Positions 10,975-23,004 of a stretch of DNA of 64,000 nucleotides are shown piece after piece. The stretch's first letter is position 1; every line of letters begins with the position of its first letter. The notes beneath the pieces are model-generated. The model had not been told where the DNA came from. It did no database searches and saw only the letters and a list, made by a program, of their open reading frames with translations. A program made the translations under genes and the position numbers. The DNA is taken from NCBI GenBank assembly GCA_003255025.1, contig QANY01000291.1, forward strand, positions 744,001 to 808,000. The letters are read 5' to 3'. This stretch comes from Datisca glomerata. Its lineage: Eukaryota; Streptophyta; Magnoliopsida; Cucurbitales; Datiscaceae.

Positions 10975-12250
10975 AATGATGGGTCGACACTGGTGGATGA
11001 AGTACGTGTGCATTAACCGAAATGCCTTTTCAACTTATATAGAGATTGAAAAAGATTAAGTTCTCTATATGAGGAACGGCTCAGAAGCTGTTATTAAGGG
11101 AAAGGGAAAGGTTGTGCTGAAGTTCACATCCAGAAAACAACTCACTCTCATTGACATCCTGCATGTGCTTGAAATTCGAAGGAATTTGGTTTCAGGATTT
11201 CTTTTATGTAAGAGTGAATTTAAGCTTGTCTTTGATGCTGGCAAGTTTATTCTGACTAAGGGATGGATGTTTGTTTGGTTATAGTTCTTATGATTTTTTT
11301 TAAACTTAATGTGTCTGCTGCAACTTCTACTATTATTAATAATAATTATGCTTCTTCTGTTTATATCGTTGAACTGTCTAATATTTGACATGCTAGATTA
11401 GGACATGATAATTTTCGATCCTTACAACAAATTATTAATTTAGAACTTTTGCCTAGTTTTATTCTAGAAAAAGGAAATAAATGTGAAATATGCGTAGAAT
11501 CTAAATTTGCAAGTAAATCATTTAAATCAGTAGAAAGAACTAATGACTTAATTGATTTGATACATAGTGATTTATGTGATTTAAAATTAACACCTAGTAG
11601 GGGAGGAAGAAAATATTTTTTTACATTTATTGATGATTTCAGTCAATATTGCTATGTATATCCGCTTCATTCAAATGATGAGATTTTGGATATGTTTAAG
11701 ACATACAAGACTGAAGGTGAAAAACAACTTGGTAAAAATATCAAAGTGTTTAGATCTGACTGAGGTGAAGAGTATGATTCCACTATGTTGTCTGAATTCT
11801 GTGCTCAACATGGAATTTTACATCAGACTAATGCACCTTACACACCTGAACAGAATGAGGTGGCTGAAAGGAAAAATATAACTCTAAAAGATATGGTGAA
11901 CTGTATGAACAATTCTAGATTACCCTAAAATTTGTGGGGGGGAGGGCTTGCTTATAACAAACACCATACTTAACAGGATTCCACATAAAAAGACTAACGA
12001 GTCTCCTTATGAAGAGTAGAAATGGAAGTTACCTTCCTATAAAATCCTAAAAGTGTGGGGGTGTCTCGCAAAGGTATAAGTACCGATGTCAAAGAGAGTA
12101 AAGCTTGTACCTAAGATGATAGACTGTGTCTTCATTGAATATGTATTGAACAGTGCTGCATATAGATTTTTGGTTATTAGGTCAGAGATTTTTGACATAA
12201 GTACCAACACTATTATAGAGTCTGTCAATGTTGAATTCTTTGAGAATGTG
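10975..12250 (+). pseudogene. Element A protease and integrase remnant
   Basis: Around 10980 WVDTGG is the aspartic-protease active-site region, followed at once by TGA. HARLGH at about 11389 starts the GAG-pre-integrase domain, with CEICVESK forming part of the integrase zinc-binding finger. The integrase core follows: DLIHSDLCD, then FFTFIDDFSQYCYVY, then VFRSD at about 11750, broken by TGA at 11761. The remainder, with YTPEQNEVAERKN as the decayed PQQNGVAERKN motif, continues to about 11960 and then loses frame. Confidence 0.88.
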
Positions 12251-12440
12251 ACTATTTAGGGAAGGAAGACACAGTCAAACTGCCAAACGAGGTTTAGAAG
12301 AAAGTTCTTCTAGAGCTCAGATTGATGAAGAATCTGAACCTGAGCTTAGAAGAAGTAAAAGAGCTAAAACGAGTACATCATTTGGTCTTGAGTTTTTAAC
12401 ATACCTCACGGAGGCCGAACCTCAAACCTATAAAGAGACA

Positions 12441-13800
12441 ATGTCCAATCCTAAGGCTCTTTTTTGGAAGGAATCAGTCGATAATGAGATAGATTTCATT
12501 ATGCAAAATAACACATGGATGTTGGTTGATCTCCCTCCTGGGAATAAACCAATAGGCTGTAAATGGATCTTTAAAAGAAAGTTGAGAGCTGATGGTACTA
12601 TTGAAAAGTACAAAACTCGGTTGGTAGCGAAAGGATATCGATAGAAGGAAGGTATAGACTTTTTTCGATACATATTCTCTAGTGACGAGAATCACATATA
12701 TCATTATGCTGATTGCAATAGCAGCTTTGCATACTTTGAAAATTCACCAAATGGATGTAAAGACTGCTTTATTAAATGGAGAATATGATGAATAAATCTA
12801 TATGAACAACCCAAAGGGTTCATGGTTAAAGGCCAATACCGAAAGATTTGTAAACTTGTTAAATCTCTTTATGGATTAAAACAAGTGCCAAAGCAATGGC
12901 ACGAGAAGTTTGATCACACAATGTTATTTAAGATAAATAAGTGTGATAAATGTGTCTACATTAAAGGTACTAATGATCAATTTGTCATAGTATACTTATA
13001 TGTAGATGACATGATTATATTGGGATCAAATAAGGATATAATACCTTCTACTAAGAAGATGTTGAATACTAAATTTGACATGAAAGATTTAGGTCAAGTA
13101 GATGTCATTCTTGGAATTCTAGTAAAGCGAGTATAAAATGAATATATCCTTACCCAGTCCCATTATGTAGAAAATATTTTGAAAATGTTTGGGCAACATG
13201 AAAGCAAACCTGCAGTAACTACGTTTGATCCAAACTGTAAGTTGAGGAAGAATAATGGAGTTAGAGTATCTCACTTGGAGTACTCACAAATAATTGGGAG
13301 TTTAATGTATATCACAAATTGCATCATGCCTGATATAGCCTAATTAGTAGAAATGCTGGCAAGATATACGAGTAATCCTGGACGTGAACACTGAAGTGCA
13401 TTGGTAAGAGTACTAAGGTACTTAAAATTCACTATGAAGTATTGGTTGCACTACTCAACCTATCCATCGGTGATAGAAGGATTTAGTGATGCCAACTGAA
13501 TATCAGACAGTTTAGAGATTAAATCTACTAGTGGATATGTTTTTACCCTAGTGGTGGAGCTATCTCATGGAAGTCTACTAGCAAAACCTATATGGCTCGT
13601 TCAACTATGAAATCAGAATTCATAGTTTTGGACAAGGCTTGTGAAGAAGCAGAATGGATCAGGAATTTCTTGGAAGACATTCCAGTGTGGCCAAAATCAG
13701 TGTTAGCAATATGTGTCCACCGTGACAATATGATTATAATCTTTAGAGCGAAAAATAATTTGTATAATGATAAGTCTAGACATATCAGATGAATATATAA
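12441..13800 (+). pseudogene. Element A reverse transcriptase and RNase H remnant
   Basis: Reverse transcriptase begins with CKWIFKRKLRADGTIEKYK (about 12560), continues through KLVKSLYGLKQVPKQWHEKF, and keeps the catalytic YVDD (12999-13010). At least four stops or frameshifts lie between 12640 and 13320. The RNase H end is at 13592-13792 (STMKSEFIVLDKACEEAEWI, then HIR). These are the usual domains of a copia polyprotein; no continuous product is possible. Confidence 0.9.
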
Positions 13801-14493
13801 TACTATTAAGAAATTACTCTCAAATGGGGTAATTTTCTTAGACTTTATAAGGTCAAAGGAGAATCTTGCTGACCTTCTGATAAAAGGTTTGTCAATGGAA
13901 CTAATAAAACAAACATCGAGGGGAATGAGACTAAAGCCTATTCAATGAATCATTTAGGTGGTAGCCTAACCTAGTTGGCTAGAGATCCTAAGATCTATGT
14001 TCAATAGGCAAACTGGCTGGAAATGATTCAAATTGACACACTGAGAAATCTATGGTTTTTCTGTTCCTCTAATGTGAAGATAGCGTGTTGTCCGTCGATG
14101 TAAAAGGGTATATGTAAGTATTTAATGACATTGGTGTCTTGCTTGCAAGAGGAGTAATGACAGAAAAACTCCTAATTGATGTCACCTATGTGAGAGGTCT
14201 TAATGGCTTAACCTCTCTAAAGCTCTCATGAACGCAGGATATGTTCAAGACCAAAATGAATAAAATAGTATGAACTCAAATGTATTAAGATGATATATGT
14301 GTGAAATTTGTTGTCTCGTTTTATCTCAGAGGAAGTTCAGTTCAAGAACGTAGCTCACTGTTCATAGGAATAAATCCGATGAATTCTCACTACGGAAGGT
14401 TCAAGTCCAAAAGGCACCTCTCCTGATGCATATCTCATCTGCTTTCTCTCATGTTGTTGTTTAGCTAGGCCACATTTCATTCATGTGGGGGAT

Positions 14494-15397
14494 TGTTGGA
14501 GATAATGAAGGAAATAAAAGTCAAAAGAAATAAACAAAAGAAAAAATGTGAATGAAAGTGTGTGATGTGAAATAGAGTGGGATTTAGTCTCACATTGAAA
14601 ACTCAAGAAAAAGATGTTGGGTTTATAAACCCAACACTCATGCCTTGGGGTTACCCCAAGGAGCACCCCACATTTGAGGAAGGAATGACTTAAATGGCAC
14701 ATGGTCCTTCCTTCATGCGCGTCACCGTCGTCGTCCGACCGGCTCGATCTGGTCCGGTCCGGATCAAAGAATTATTTTTTGGACAAAATTTCTTTTGAAT
14801 ATTTACTTGGAGAGGAAGGTTTAGAGCTTTGAATTTGTCAAAGCTAACAAATATCTCCAAACTGAATATGTGCTGGATAATCTGCAGAAGATAATTAAAA
14901 ATCAATTATCTCCATTATCCCTCAAATCGTGCTTGATCTTATCAGCACCAACCACACGATTTTGGCTTGCTCCTCAAGCTATACACGTTTTAAAAAGTTT
15001 GTGTGTGAGCATAAAAAAACTTCATTTTTATCACAATTATCAAACTGTTGCATACCATTTTTTCGATTATCCTGCATATTGAGAGAGATACATAGATTTC
15101 TAAGAGAATCTAAGTAATTGGTTGTTGTACTCTGGTTTAAATCATTGTATCCTGCAGAGACGATTCATCGTAGTCTATTGTCTTTAGAACATTGCTCACA
15201 AGCAATCCTTGATCTTCATCTAATCTCTGCTTTAATTATTGTAATTTCAATTGTATTAGTTTTTTTCATTTATTTCCGTGTATTAGTTCTAATAATTTTC
15301 GTTGTAATCGTCTTTGTTGCGTCTACGTTGTACTCGTTCTATTTACATTGTCTTAGTTGGTTTATGAAAGCATCTTGTTCCATAACTACACTCAACA
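14494..15397 (+). repeat. 3' LTR of element A, 904 bp
   Basis: Begins TGTTGGAGATAATGAAGG and ends ACTACACTCAACA; it is followed by the target duplication CATAA. It retains the region missing from the 5' LTR and lacks a short stretch near the 5' LTR's 9795-9830. The independent indels in the two LTRs show they have diverged in place since insertion. Confidence 0.93.
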
Positions 15398-15655
15398 CAT
15401 AATTCTCCGATTAAACTTAGGGGTATACAGGCATTCAACTAGGAGTTTCTCACAAGTACATCACGAGTAAATCAAGGAATAAATCTTCAAGCTAATAGCC
15501 ACAATATAACATGTCCTAATTCAAACTCACGATCTAAGAATAGCAAACCCCCAAACTTACATTAATTATCCATGCTACACCTCGTGATTTAATTGTTCTT
15601 TTGTGATATTTCCTTGTTTCTATAGAAATCTCTCTTTAATCTGGCACATAAATGA

Positions 15656-15880
15656 AGGGATCGAAGAGATTATGACAGATCATGTTCACCAGGAAATGAC
15701 CCAAAATTTGATCTTGGTCCATTTGAGATTGTTCCTTTTAATCGTAATCAAAGATGTTTTCTTGTCTCTCATTTCTTTTCCGAACAAATCGAAGAACCTA
15801 ATGCATCGAATTCATCCTTGACTGCTACGAAACATATCGGCCTTGCGTTGCGTAAGGAACGTTCTGTTCTGTTTATGTAA
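15656..15880 (+). other. Unrecognised 75-codon open frame, possible gene fragment
   Basis: A frame free of stops runs from the TGA at 15653 to TAA at 15878. It encodes a plausible, non-repetitive peptide including [18 protein letters not shown] and ending in KERSVLFM. There is an AG acceptor-like CACCAG at about 15691, so it could be a terminal exon or a captured fragment. No start codon opens it, I do not recognise the family, and 75 codons can occur by chance. It lies between element A and the acyltransferase 3' end. Confidence 0.25.
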
Positions 15881-15885
15881 TAAGA

Positions 15886-16206
15886 GAAGCAATGAGACAG
15901 GTTTCTTTTATACTATTTATGTAATATTAGTGTAATTTAGAGTGTTTGTGAGTAATAAATGCTCTGACATAGAAGTGCGATATAGAAGCAATGAGACAGG
16001 TTTCTTTTATACTATTCATGTAATATTAGTGTAATTTAGAGTGTTTGTGAGTAATAAATGCTCTGACATGTTTTTTTAAACGTCACTATAGAAGTGCGAT
16101 ATAGAAGCAATGAGACAGGTTTCTTTTATACCAGTTATGTAATATTAGTGTAATTTAGAGTGTTTGTGAGTAATAAATTCTCTGACATGTTTTTTTTAAA
16201 CGTCAA
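15886..16206 (+). repeat. Three tandem copies of an about 100-120-bp unit
   Basis: The unit AGAAGCAATGAGACAGG followed by TTTCTTTTATAC, TAATATTAGTGTAATTTAG and TGTTTGTGAGTAATAAAT starts near 15886, 15985 and 16104. Spacings are 99 and 119 bp. Copies 2 and 3 also share ATGTTTTTTTAAACGTCA. The array lies about 450 bp beyond the 3' end of the minus-strand acyltransferase gene. No coding function is seen. Confidence 0.85.
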
Positions 16207-16651
16207 ATATGTTAAAAATTATTTCATATCTATTTTTGTCAGGGACATTTGAATGCATTATGAAGCATATTTATTTATATTAAAATATTTTAAAAAACAC
16301 TTATATTAATGTTTCTTGTAGAAATATTTCTAAATTGAAAAATATATATCAAGCAATAAAATTTTAAAAAACCAATGTGATAAAAAATAAAGTATTTCAA
16401 TACCTTAAAGTGCTTTCAAGAAAACATTCTCAACCAAAGACACCGAGTACAACTCTTTCATAGACTATAAATTTCTTTATTACTCTTGAACAATAAATTT
16501 TGATACAATATCAGAAACCAAATGAAATAAGAGAAAAATAGAACTTCTCCAACTACTTAATTTATAAGTAGTTCTCTATGCTTGGTAGCAAACAATTTCA
16601 TCATCTAGTAAAAAATGCCTAGACAAGCATCAACATGCTTCATCACAGAAT

Positions 16652-19600
16652 TTAAGCCTTTGGCTTTAGAAAACTCTTACCAAAACACCGTAAGCTTTCC
16701 ATGACACCTTGAATTTTCTCAGAAATATGGCTGTACAGGTATCTCTGCGCCGCCTCGTCTAACCCAGATGAGGTGCTCGCCAACTCTAGTGTAGGAACTG
16801 ACGATTTACGAGACATAGCAATTGCTGTCTGCCTCATACTAGGAAGATCAAACTGTATTGGATCACCAACGATTATCTTGATATTCTTGTTACACAGAGG
16901 AAAAGGAGACCTTCTACCATAAAAATATTTCTCAGGCATCACCTGAAAATTTAGACAGGGTCAAATCTACAATGAGCCATATATTATTTTATTGGGAAAA
17001 AGAAGCCTTCTACAATAAATATAGTTCTCAGGCATCATACAAAAATTCATACAGGGAAATGTACAAAAAAATCATTTATATTACTTGGGAAATCCAGACT
17101 GCTCCACATTAAGGTGGTGTTTGGTTTAAATGAATGGAATGGAATGGAAATACTATTGAAAGTGAAAAAAAAATTAATGTATAATGGGAGGGGTTATGAT
17201 GTATACAGAATGAAATAGTGAGTAAATGCGATCTAAGGATGGAGTGAGCAGTACTATGAAATAGAGGAATGAGATTAATGTTCATACCAATGGAAAAACT
17301 GTTTCATTTCCAAGCAATACAAATAAGTAACCAAACACGAGAATGAATATTTATAAAGAACTGCTCATTGTATCAACTACATTACATTCCCATACATTGA
17401 ACCAAATACCACCTAAGTTTTCCTATGGTAAGAAGCCAAAACTGTTACATGGATCAAATGCACAGCATTTTTCATTCGTGTGCCTTCAGCAAACAATGTA
17501 CATTACATAAGAAGGGAATTCTTTGGGGGATATAACTATCACGACAAATATAGTAAACTTCTTCTAAAGCCACACCTGATGAAAGAATATAGAGTAGACG
17601 AAGCAATTATACTAGGTGTACGCTGTAATCTATCAGGAAGCCAGTCCAAACATCATAGTTATAGCCTATAATTTACTTCAAGGATAGTACCATATTCCAT
17701 GAAACCTATGATACTTCCTGTTCCCAATACTTTGAGATATATTCTACTATAGTAACATATACTTGACTTGTGCAACATAATTTAAAATTCTTAGGTGGTG
17801 TGATTAAACATTGGGTAAACGTTGAATGCTATATTAGTTTGAAATAGCCAATAACAGTTGATTGAACAGAAAACTGACATGTAACTAAAATATCTATTAC
17901 GATTGAAGTGGTAGTCGGTGGTCATTCCCAAGTCCATATCCATATCTAAAAGATTCTCCTTAAGAGTGAGCACACAGCATAGCTAATCATTTCTCAGCAG
18001 CTCAGGCACTACAGAAGTCCGAGAATTAACTCTCACATGCCTCTCAATGTGATGAAAAACTTTTCTTTGGATATTTCAACGTGAATGTGTTAAAATGGGA
18101 AGCAGAGATCTTTGTTCCTGGAAGCAGGATGTAATGGAGCCAATACAATGATAGTACTATAGGGGTGGTCTCAATACAATGATAGTACTATAGCTAAATT
18201 CATATTAGAGTGCTTGGCAAAATTATGGAGATCAAGGGAGGAACAACGTCAGGATAACTACCTCTTCGAAACCACGATGGACAATTGGCAGAACTACTGG
18301 GGTTACAGGAGCACGAGCAATGAGACTAGCTGTTCCCCATTTCAATCGTCTAATTGGTGCATCTTCTTGAATCACTTTCCCTTCTGGAAATGTATGGAGC
18401 TGCAACACACTTATAAAACCCAAAAGATTAAGAAATGAGACCCATCAAGGAATTATAAAGAATGAAATTTGCATTAAGTAATATAAAAAAAATTGATTTA
18501 CAATCACATAAAGAAACTTCTAGAATCATTTTAACTTAATTCTTTCATTGAACGCCTGGAAAAATATATATGCTGTATAGCCAACCAAATTTTCATTAGC
18601 AATGATTAGCCAACCACGTTTAAAAGGATTATAAAAACTCCTAGAATGAGGTAATGAAACTACTTGTTTAATACATCAGGTGAAAGTATCTGATAGAAAG
18701 TACCCATTCCCCGTCACTTAAGAGCTCCAGAGCTTCATCCATGTGTTCTTGATAAATCCCAGATCCCCTAGTTATAGGTATGCATTTTCCTGCACAGGAA
18801 TTTAAAAGCTAATTGAGTTCAACAACAGAAAACGACTTGAGTCAGACAAATATCGATATTTTATTGAAGGTTGCTCCAAAATAGAAATTTGACAGAGCAA
18901 ATGCAAGTGATGGAAATGACTTGAAGAAAAGGGAAATTTAAAATGCAGCAGCAGCAAAATTCATAATTTAGTTTCCTAGTTAACTTCTAACTGAAAAAGA
19001 GAATTTTTCACAGATAAACAGAAGGTAGGGAACTAAGTTTATCTTATTATAGTGCAAATTGACAGGATTTATACGTTATTTGACGTAAACATCTTATATT
19101 ATAGTACATAGTCCTAGACCAAGTTAAAAAATTTTATTGGCGTTGCACCCCACAAGTCACTTGCATATTGATGTTGCACTAGAAGATGCGACCACAGTAG
19201 ATAATGATGAAGGTGAAAACTCCAACAACATCAGGCCCATAAATGTTAATGACCTTCAAGAGGTATACAACAATTATTCTTTCTATCAGTTGTCAGGCAT
19301 GTTATTGTTGCGCTATAATAAGAAACTGATGATTAGAAGTATATATCCATACATATTACAAAATAGTTATATTGTTAGCATGAAAGCATCATGGCTCAAC
19401 ATGAATGTTGTCGGCGTGCTTAATGCAAGTCAGATGGGTAACGGTATTTCCAGAGGTGGACGAGTGAGTAACACATAAGGACGTGTCCTTGGGAGGAGAA
19501 CAACATATGCTAATACCCTGTAGGCTGAGGAGCTAGGGGAGGAATCCACCCGAGGAGGGGCTCGCGTCTGATTAGCTAGTTTGTAGGCAACAGCTTATCA

Positions 19601-20829
19601 AGGCGATGATCAGTAGCAGACTCAGGCGAATGATCACCACACTCAGAGTGAGACACGACCCAAACTCCTACAAAAGGCAGCAGCGGGGAATTTTCCGCAA
19701 TGAGCAACCTGAAGGAACATGTCGCATGGAGGTAGAAGGCCTATGGGTCGTATATTTCTTTTTCTAGAGAAGAGGCAATAACGATATCCAGGGAACAAAC
19801 ATCGGCTAACTCTGTGTTAGCATCGGCAGTAATACAAAGCATGTAAGCTTTATTCAGAATGACTGGGCGTAAAGAGTTTGTAGGTGATTTTTAAGTCCAC
19901 TATCAAATCCTAGGACTCAACCCTCGACATGCGGTTGTACACCATAATACACTTGGCTCTACAAATTTACAGAGCAACACATGTCCAGTCCCTCAAGAAG
20001 CACTGTTGAGAGGAAGATGCTTGGCCCCCCTTCATGGGGGGAAGATGGAAGAGATCGAATACAAGAATAAGAAGCAAGCTCACTTTCATTTTTTATCATT
20101 TTGATATAGGGTATGAGCAAAGGGGAGGATCTATTCTTCCTTTGAGATAAATCTTTTTCCTTCTTGGTCCAGTTTACATTAATTTTTGTATAACATCTCG
20201 TATAGCCCTCTAGGCTCTCCTTTGATACATTACATATAAAAACAAAAACAAATAGAAAACTAACTTGAGAGATAAATCCTTCAAAATTATCGTACCAAGT
20301 CGAAAAAAATATGACAAAACCTTGTTTCTAAAGCATATATCTTCTGCAGCTAGAACCCATCGACTCAATTTAGCATCCATGATGGGAAAACCCTTAAAAC
20401 CCCACATAACAGGATCATCCAACCTGCCATAATTGCAGCGAGGAGAAACAAGGATGAAAGAAAGATCTAGATGAGTTCATTGAGGATAAAAAGAAAACAA
20501 AATAATCGTACCAAACTCTTGGAGAAATAGGAAAATTAATTGTTTGTGAATGTCATCAAATGAATCTAAAAACGAAAGAAATTAAATCTAAAAAACACAC
20601 AGGTAGGGAGAGATTCAGACGTGGACATATGGTTGCTAACGGTAATCAAGGGCACGCCAGAAGGTCGATATCGGACAAGACGAATGAGAGTATCAGCATT
20701 GTAGACGGATGTGTAATTCAAAAGATTGGCCACAGTTTTCGCAAATGCCCCTACCACCATAAATACCACCTGTCTCGGAATCCCCCCCATATGGTCTGCG
20801 CGGGCTGCCCACTGCATTATCCGTCCCAT
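16652..20829 (-). CDS. Tafazzin-like phospholipid acyltransferase / N-acyl-PE synthase
   Basis: Five minus-strand exons join in frame: 20829-20621, 20423-20296, 18789-18704, 18399-18262 and 16942-16652 (stop included), giving 283 aa. All junctions are GT-AG. The acyltransferase signature NHMST|LDD gives the H-x4-D motif (His67, Asp72), followed by the GKCIPITRGSGIYQE block (113-127) and the FPEG motif (145-148). The hydrophobic VVFMVVGAF near residues 21-29 fits membrane association. The order and length (283 versus about 284 aa) match the Arabidopsis At1g78690 family. That protein is related to tafazzin and has been assigned N-acylphosphatidylethanolamine synthase and lysophospholipid acyltransferase activities. 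The upstream in-frame GTG at 20838 is not used here because ATG 20829 begins the conserved MGR start. Intron 2 (1.5 kb) holds a chloroplast rRNA insertion and intron 4 a MITE. Nothing suggests the gene is broken. Confidence 0.92.
17113..17413. mobile_element. Tourist-like (PIF/Harbinger) MITE in intron 4 of the acyltransferase gene
   Basis: A 301-bp element has 14-bp terminal inverted repeats GGTGGTGTTTGGTT and AACCAAATACCACC, flanked by TAA on both sides (17110-17112 and 17414-17416). The 3-bp TWA target duplication is diagnostic of PIF/Harbinger MITEs. It has no coding capacity. The sub-terminal GAATGGAATGGAAT repeats recur in the partial copy at the right end of the window. Confidence 0.88.
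19382..19955 (+). pseudogene. rrn16 (fragment): Nuclear copy of chloroplast 16S rRNA, 5' part (NUPT), decayed
   Basis: From about 19382 the sequence follows the 5' third of plastid 16S rRNA: TGGCTCA..ATGAA, then GTGAGTAAC, GTAGGCTGAGGAGC, GGGGCTCGCGTCTGATTAGC, AAGGCGATGATCAGTAGC, GGGGAATTTTCCGCAATG, GGAGGTAGAAGGCC, CATCGGCTAACTCTGTG and TGGGCGTAAAG. Plastid-specific wording (the GGCTGAGGAGC and TTTTCCGCAATG segments) separates it from plant mitochondrial 18S. Many C-to-T and G-to-A changes and small deletions show long residence in the nucleus. It lies in intron 2 of the acyltransferase gene, opposite to that gene's strand. It is not a functional rRNA. Confidence 0.92.
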
Positions 20830-21960
20830 GACGAGCACGCGAACATTCAGTTTTCAAACCCTAACCACCCCTGCCAGAAGAAAATAATTAATCAAGATAC
20901 TCCAAAGAAAAAAAACAACCAGAACCTGGTACTCCAAAGAAAAATAAACCAAACCTGAGATTAGAGTCACTGCCTCTCTCTTAAAAACCTGAAATAACGA
21001 AAAAGGCAAAAACAAAAGAGATGGAAATAACCACCACTCTCAAGACGAAGCGCACGCACAGCAACGTCAAAGCTAACAGCAGAGGATGTGATGGGTCCTG
21101 CAGGAAAAAAATCATCTACATCAAAACATTTCATGCCAAAGTCACTATCCAACAATAACAATTCCACGGCTCCCAACCTTCCCCTCCCTCATTTCTCTCG
21201 TCTCTTTCTCACTCTCTATTTATCTCTTTATCTCCTCTGACAGTCATAATAGATATCAAATCTCATTGGCGATGCTCAGCCCCGTTGAAAGAAGATGTAG
21301 AGGACGCAAATGCCCTTACATCATTCAAAGTAGAGAAACGCGTTGGGTAATAAACACAATCTCTCTTCCTCCCATCCAATCTCTCTACAGTCCATCTGCC
21401 AAAACGTTCATCACCTCTCCCCAAATATTAGCCTATACTCTAGCCCAAACCTAAAAAAACTCAGTACACAGTAAATAGATCAGGAAAAAGCCACAGAAAT
21501 ATAATGCAAAATTCCCCAACCTTACACCAAAGCAGACTCGTCTAATCAAACAGTCTAAACTACCAAATCTAAGGACCATAGAAGAATAGCGAAGAAAATC
21601 TAGGGATAAGAACATACCTGCAACGAAGAAGGAGAGACCAGTTGTCCAAGCCGCATCGCACAGCTCCATCGCAGCTCCATGACACCTTCATCGCAGCAGC
21701 CAAAGCTAAGGGAGTTGCTCCGGGATGAAGGTGCAGCCGCTCTCTCACACTCTCGCTCTGCTGTCTGCACCGAGAAGCCGGACCTGAATAGAGCCTCTCT
21801 GTCTCTCTCTGATCAAATGGCAGCAAAGGTACTTGGAGGAGAGAGTGAGAGAGGAATGGAAGATCATGGGAAATTTTCAACTTCATACCGTACCTTTGAG
21901 TAGGGGAGTAAACTATATTCAGACCCTCTCTCCTCTCTCCTCTCTTCTCTCTCCTTTTAA
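20830..21960 (-). promoter_or_regulatory. Leader and promoter region of the acyltransferase gene
   Basis: This 1.1-kb stretch upstream (minus sense) of the start codon has higher GC content than the surrounding intergenic DNA. It contains splice-like signals on the minus strand: CTTCGTTGCAG|GTATGTTC near 21618-21635 and a TTTTTTCCTGCAG acceptor near 21099-21111. I infer a 5' UTR with one leader intron. Open frames here on the plus strand do not resemble proteins. A long pyrimidine-rich tract on the plus strand (21920-21958, CTCTCTCC-type) marks the probable upstream edge. No TATA box could be assigned. Confidence 0.45.
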
Positions 21961-23004
21961 GTAAACTAGTGTAATATAATTAATATTTAAATCAATAAAT
22001 CAATACTTAATTTTAATGTTATTTAAATTACTATCAATAAATCATTACATTACATGACGTTTCCCACTCAATTATTAGAAATAATAGTTTAGTTAATCAT
22101 TCAAGCATCAACTAACAGTTTTGTCTTAATTAAAATCAAAATATAAATAAGAAAAAAGTTGATGATAATAGATTCTGATTATTTATATTAGTTAAATATG
22201 TTAAAATTTCAATAAAAAAAATAATTTTTATTTATTAATTATAGTGGTGTATTATGTAAGAATAAATTCATCAAACATGATTGTAATCGGTTAAACCACT
22301 ATATTTTCGGATAAGATAACAATTCTTAACCGTTATCTTAAGAAAAAGAATGACGATTGTTTCTCGTTATTGAAAAAGTGACGTTAAGATGACATGCTGA
22401 AGGATTACTGTCGAGCAACTGTATGTGACCGCTCATATAATATTCATCCATTATGTTCATCATGTTTTGTAGTTATATTTCTAATTTTACATAAAGATGT
22501 TTCTTAATGTGTAGGTGGTGTGATTTAAATTTTTAGGGGTTAAATCAACTTTTAAATCTACATTATCTTTATCAGTTATGTACACACGTATATTCATACA
22601 TTGACATAATTAAACAACAGAAATTCATGGACATGGATAAGTACAATAAATGTCTTCTAACAAATATTCATGTCCATTGTATTTTCGAAGGTTACTATGT
22701 CAAGTTTATTTTTTATCTTTCTTTTCAAATAGAATAATAATAATTACATTGATTTAACAACAAATATTTTATCTTTTTATATATTTTAATTAATAAATTT
22801 AGTACAGTAGATTTTAAAAAGAAAAAATAGAATGGGTATAGATATAAAATATATAAATAATTAGTTAATTAAATTCCCACTACAATATCATTAAGAATGT
22901 CAATTAACGATAGTAGAAAATCATATGGACAAAATTATCTAAAAATATTTCTCCAACTTTAACACTTTTATATATGTTATTATAGATTTAGCCAAAAATA
23001 TTTT
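21961..23004. other. Gene-free AT-rich intergenic DNA
   Basis: Long runs of A/T-rich sequence with no open frame worth calling and no recognised transposon termini. Nothing further can be supported here. Confidence 0.5.

Larger units (their letters stand above)
9268..15397 (+). mobile_element. Complete but defective Ty1/copia LTR retrotransposon (element A)
   Basis: A 6.1-kb element is bounded by TGTTGG...CAACA LTRs and a perfect 5-bp target duplication CATAA (9263-9267 and 15398-15402). Inside, in copia order, are gag, protease, integrase, reverse transcriptase and RNase H, all on the plus strand and all broken by stops and frameshifts. A polypurine tract GTGGGGGAT directly precedes the 3' LTR (14486-14493). 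The gag ATG (10055) lies only 17 bp after the 5' LTR, and I see no TGGTATCAGAGC-type primer-binding site, so a PBS deletion is likely. The two LTRs differ in length (770 versus 904 bp) and by many substitutions, so the insertion is old. Confidence 0.95.

Noticed and set aside
19137..19478. 113-codon plus-strand open frame
   Set aside because: It runs across the junction into the plastid 16S rRNA fragment, so it cannot be an ancestral protein; chance frame.
19382..19955. Mitochondrial 18S rRNA or a bacterial contaminant as the source of the rRNA-like segment
   Set aside because: Segments such as GTAGGCTGAGGAGC and GGGGAATTTTCCGCAATG follow plastid wording rather than mitochondrial 18S, and the piece is decayed and embedded within a nuclear intron.
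20560..20958. 132-codon plus-strand open frame
   Set aside because: It is antisense to exon 1 of the acyltransferase gene, whose minus-strand frame has the conserved H-x4-D motif.
20967..21176. 69-codon minus-strand frame as an N-terminal extension of the acyltransferase
   Set aside because: It opens with TTG rather than ATG, contains a splice-acceptor-like TTTCCTGCAG, and the conserved protein starts at 20829; better explained as leader sequence.
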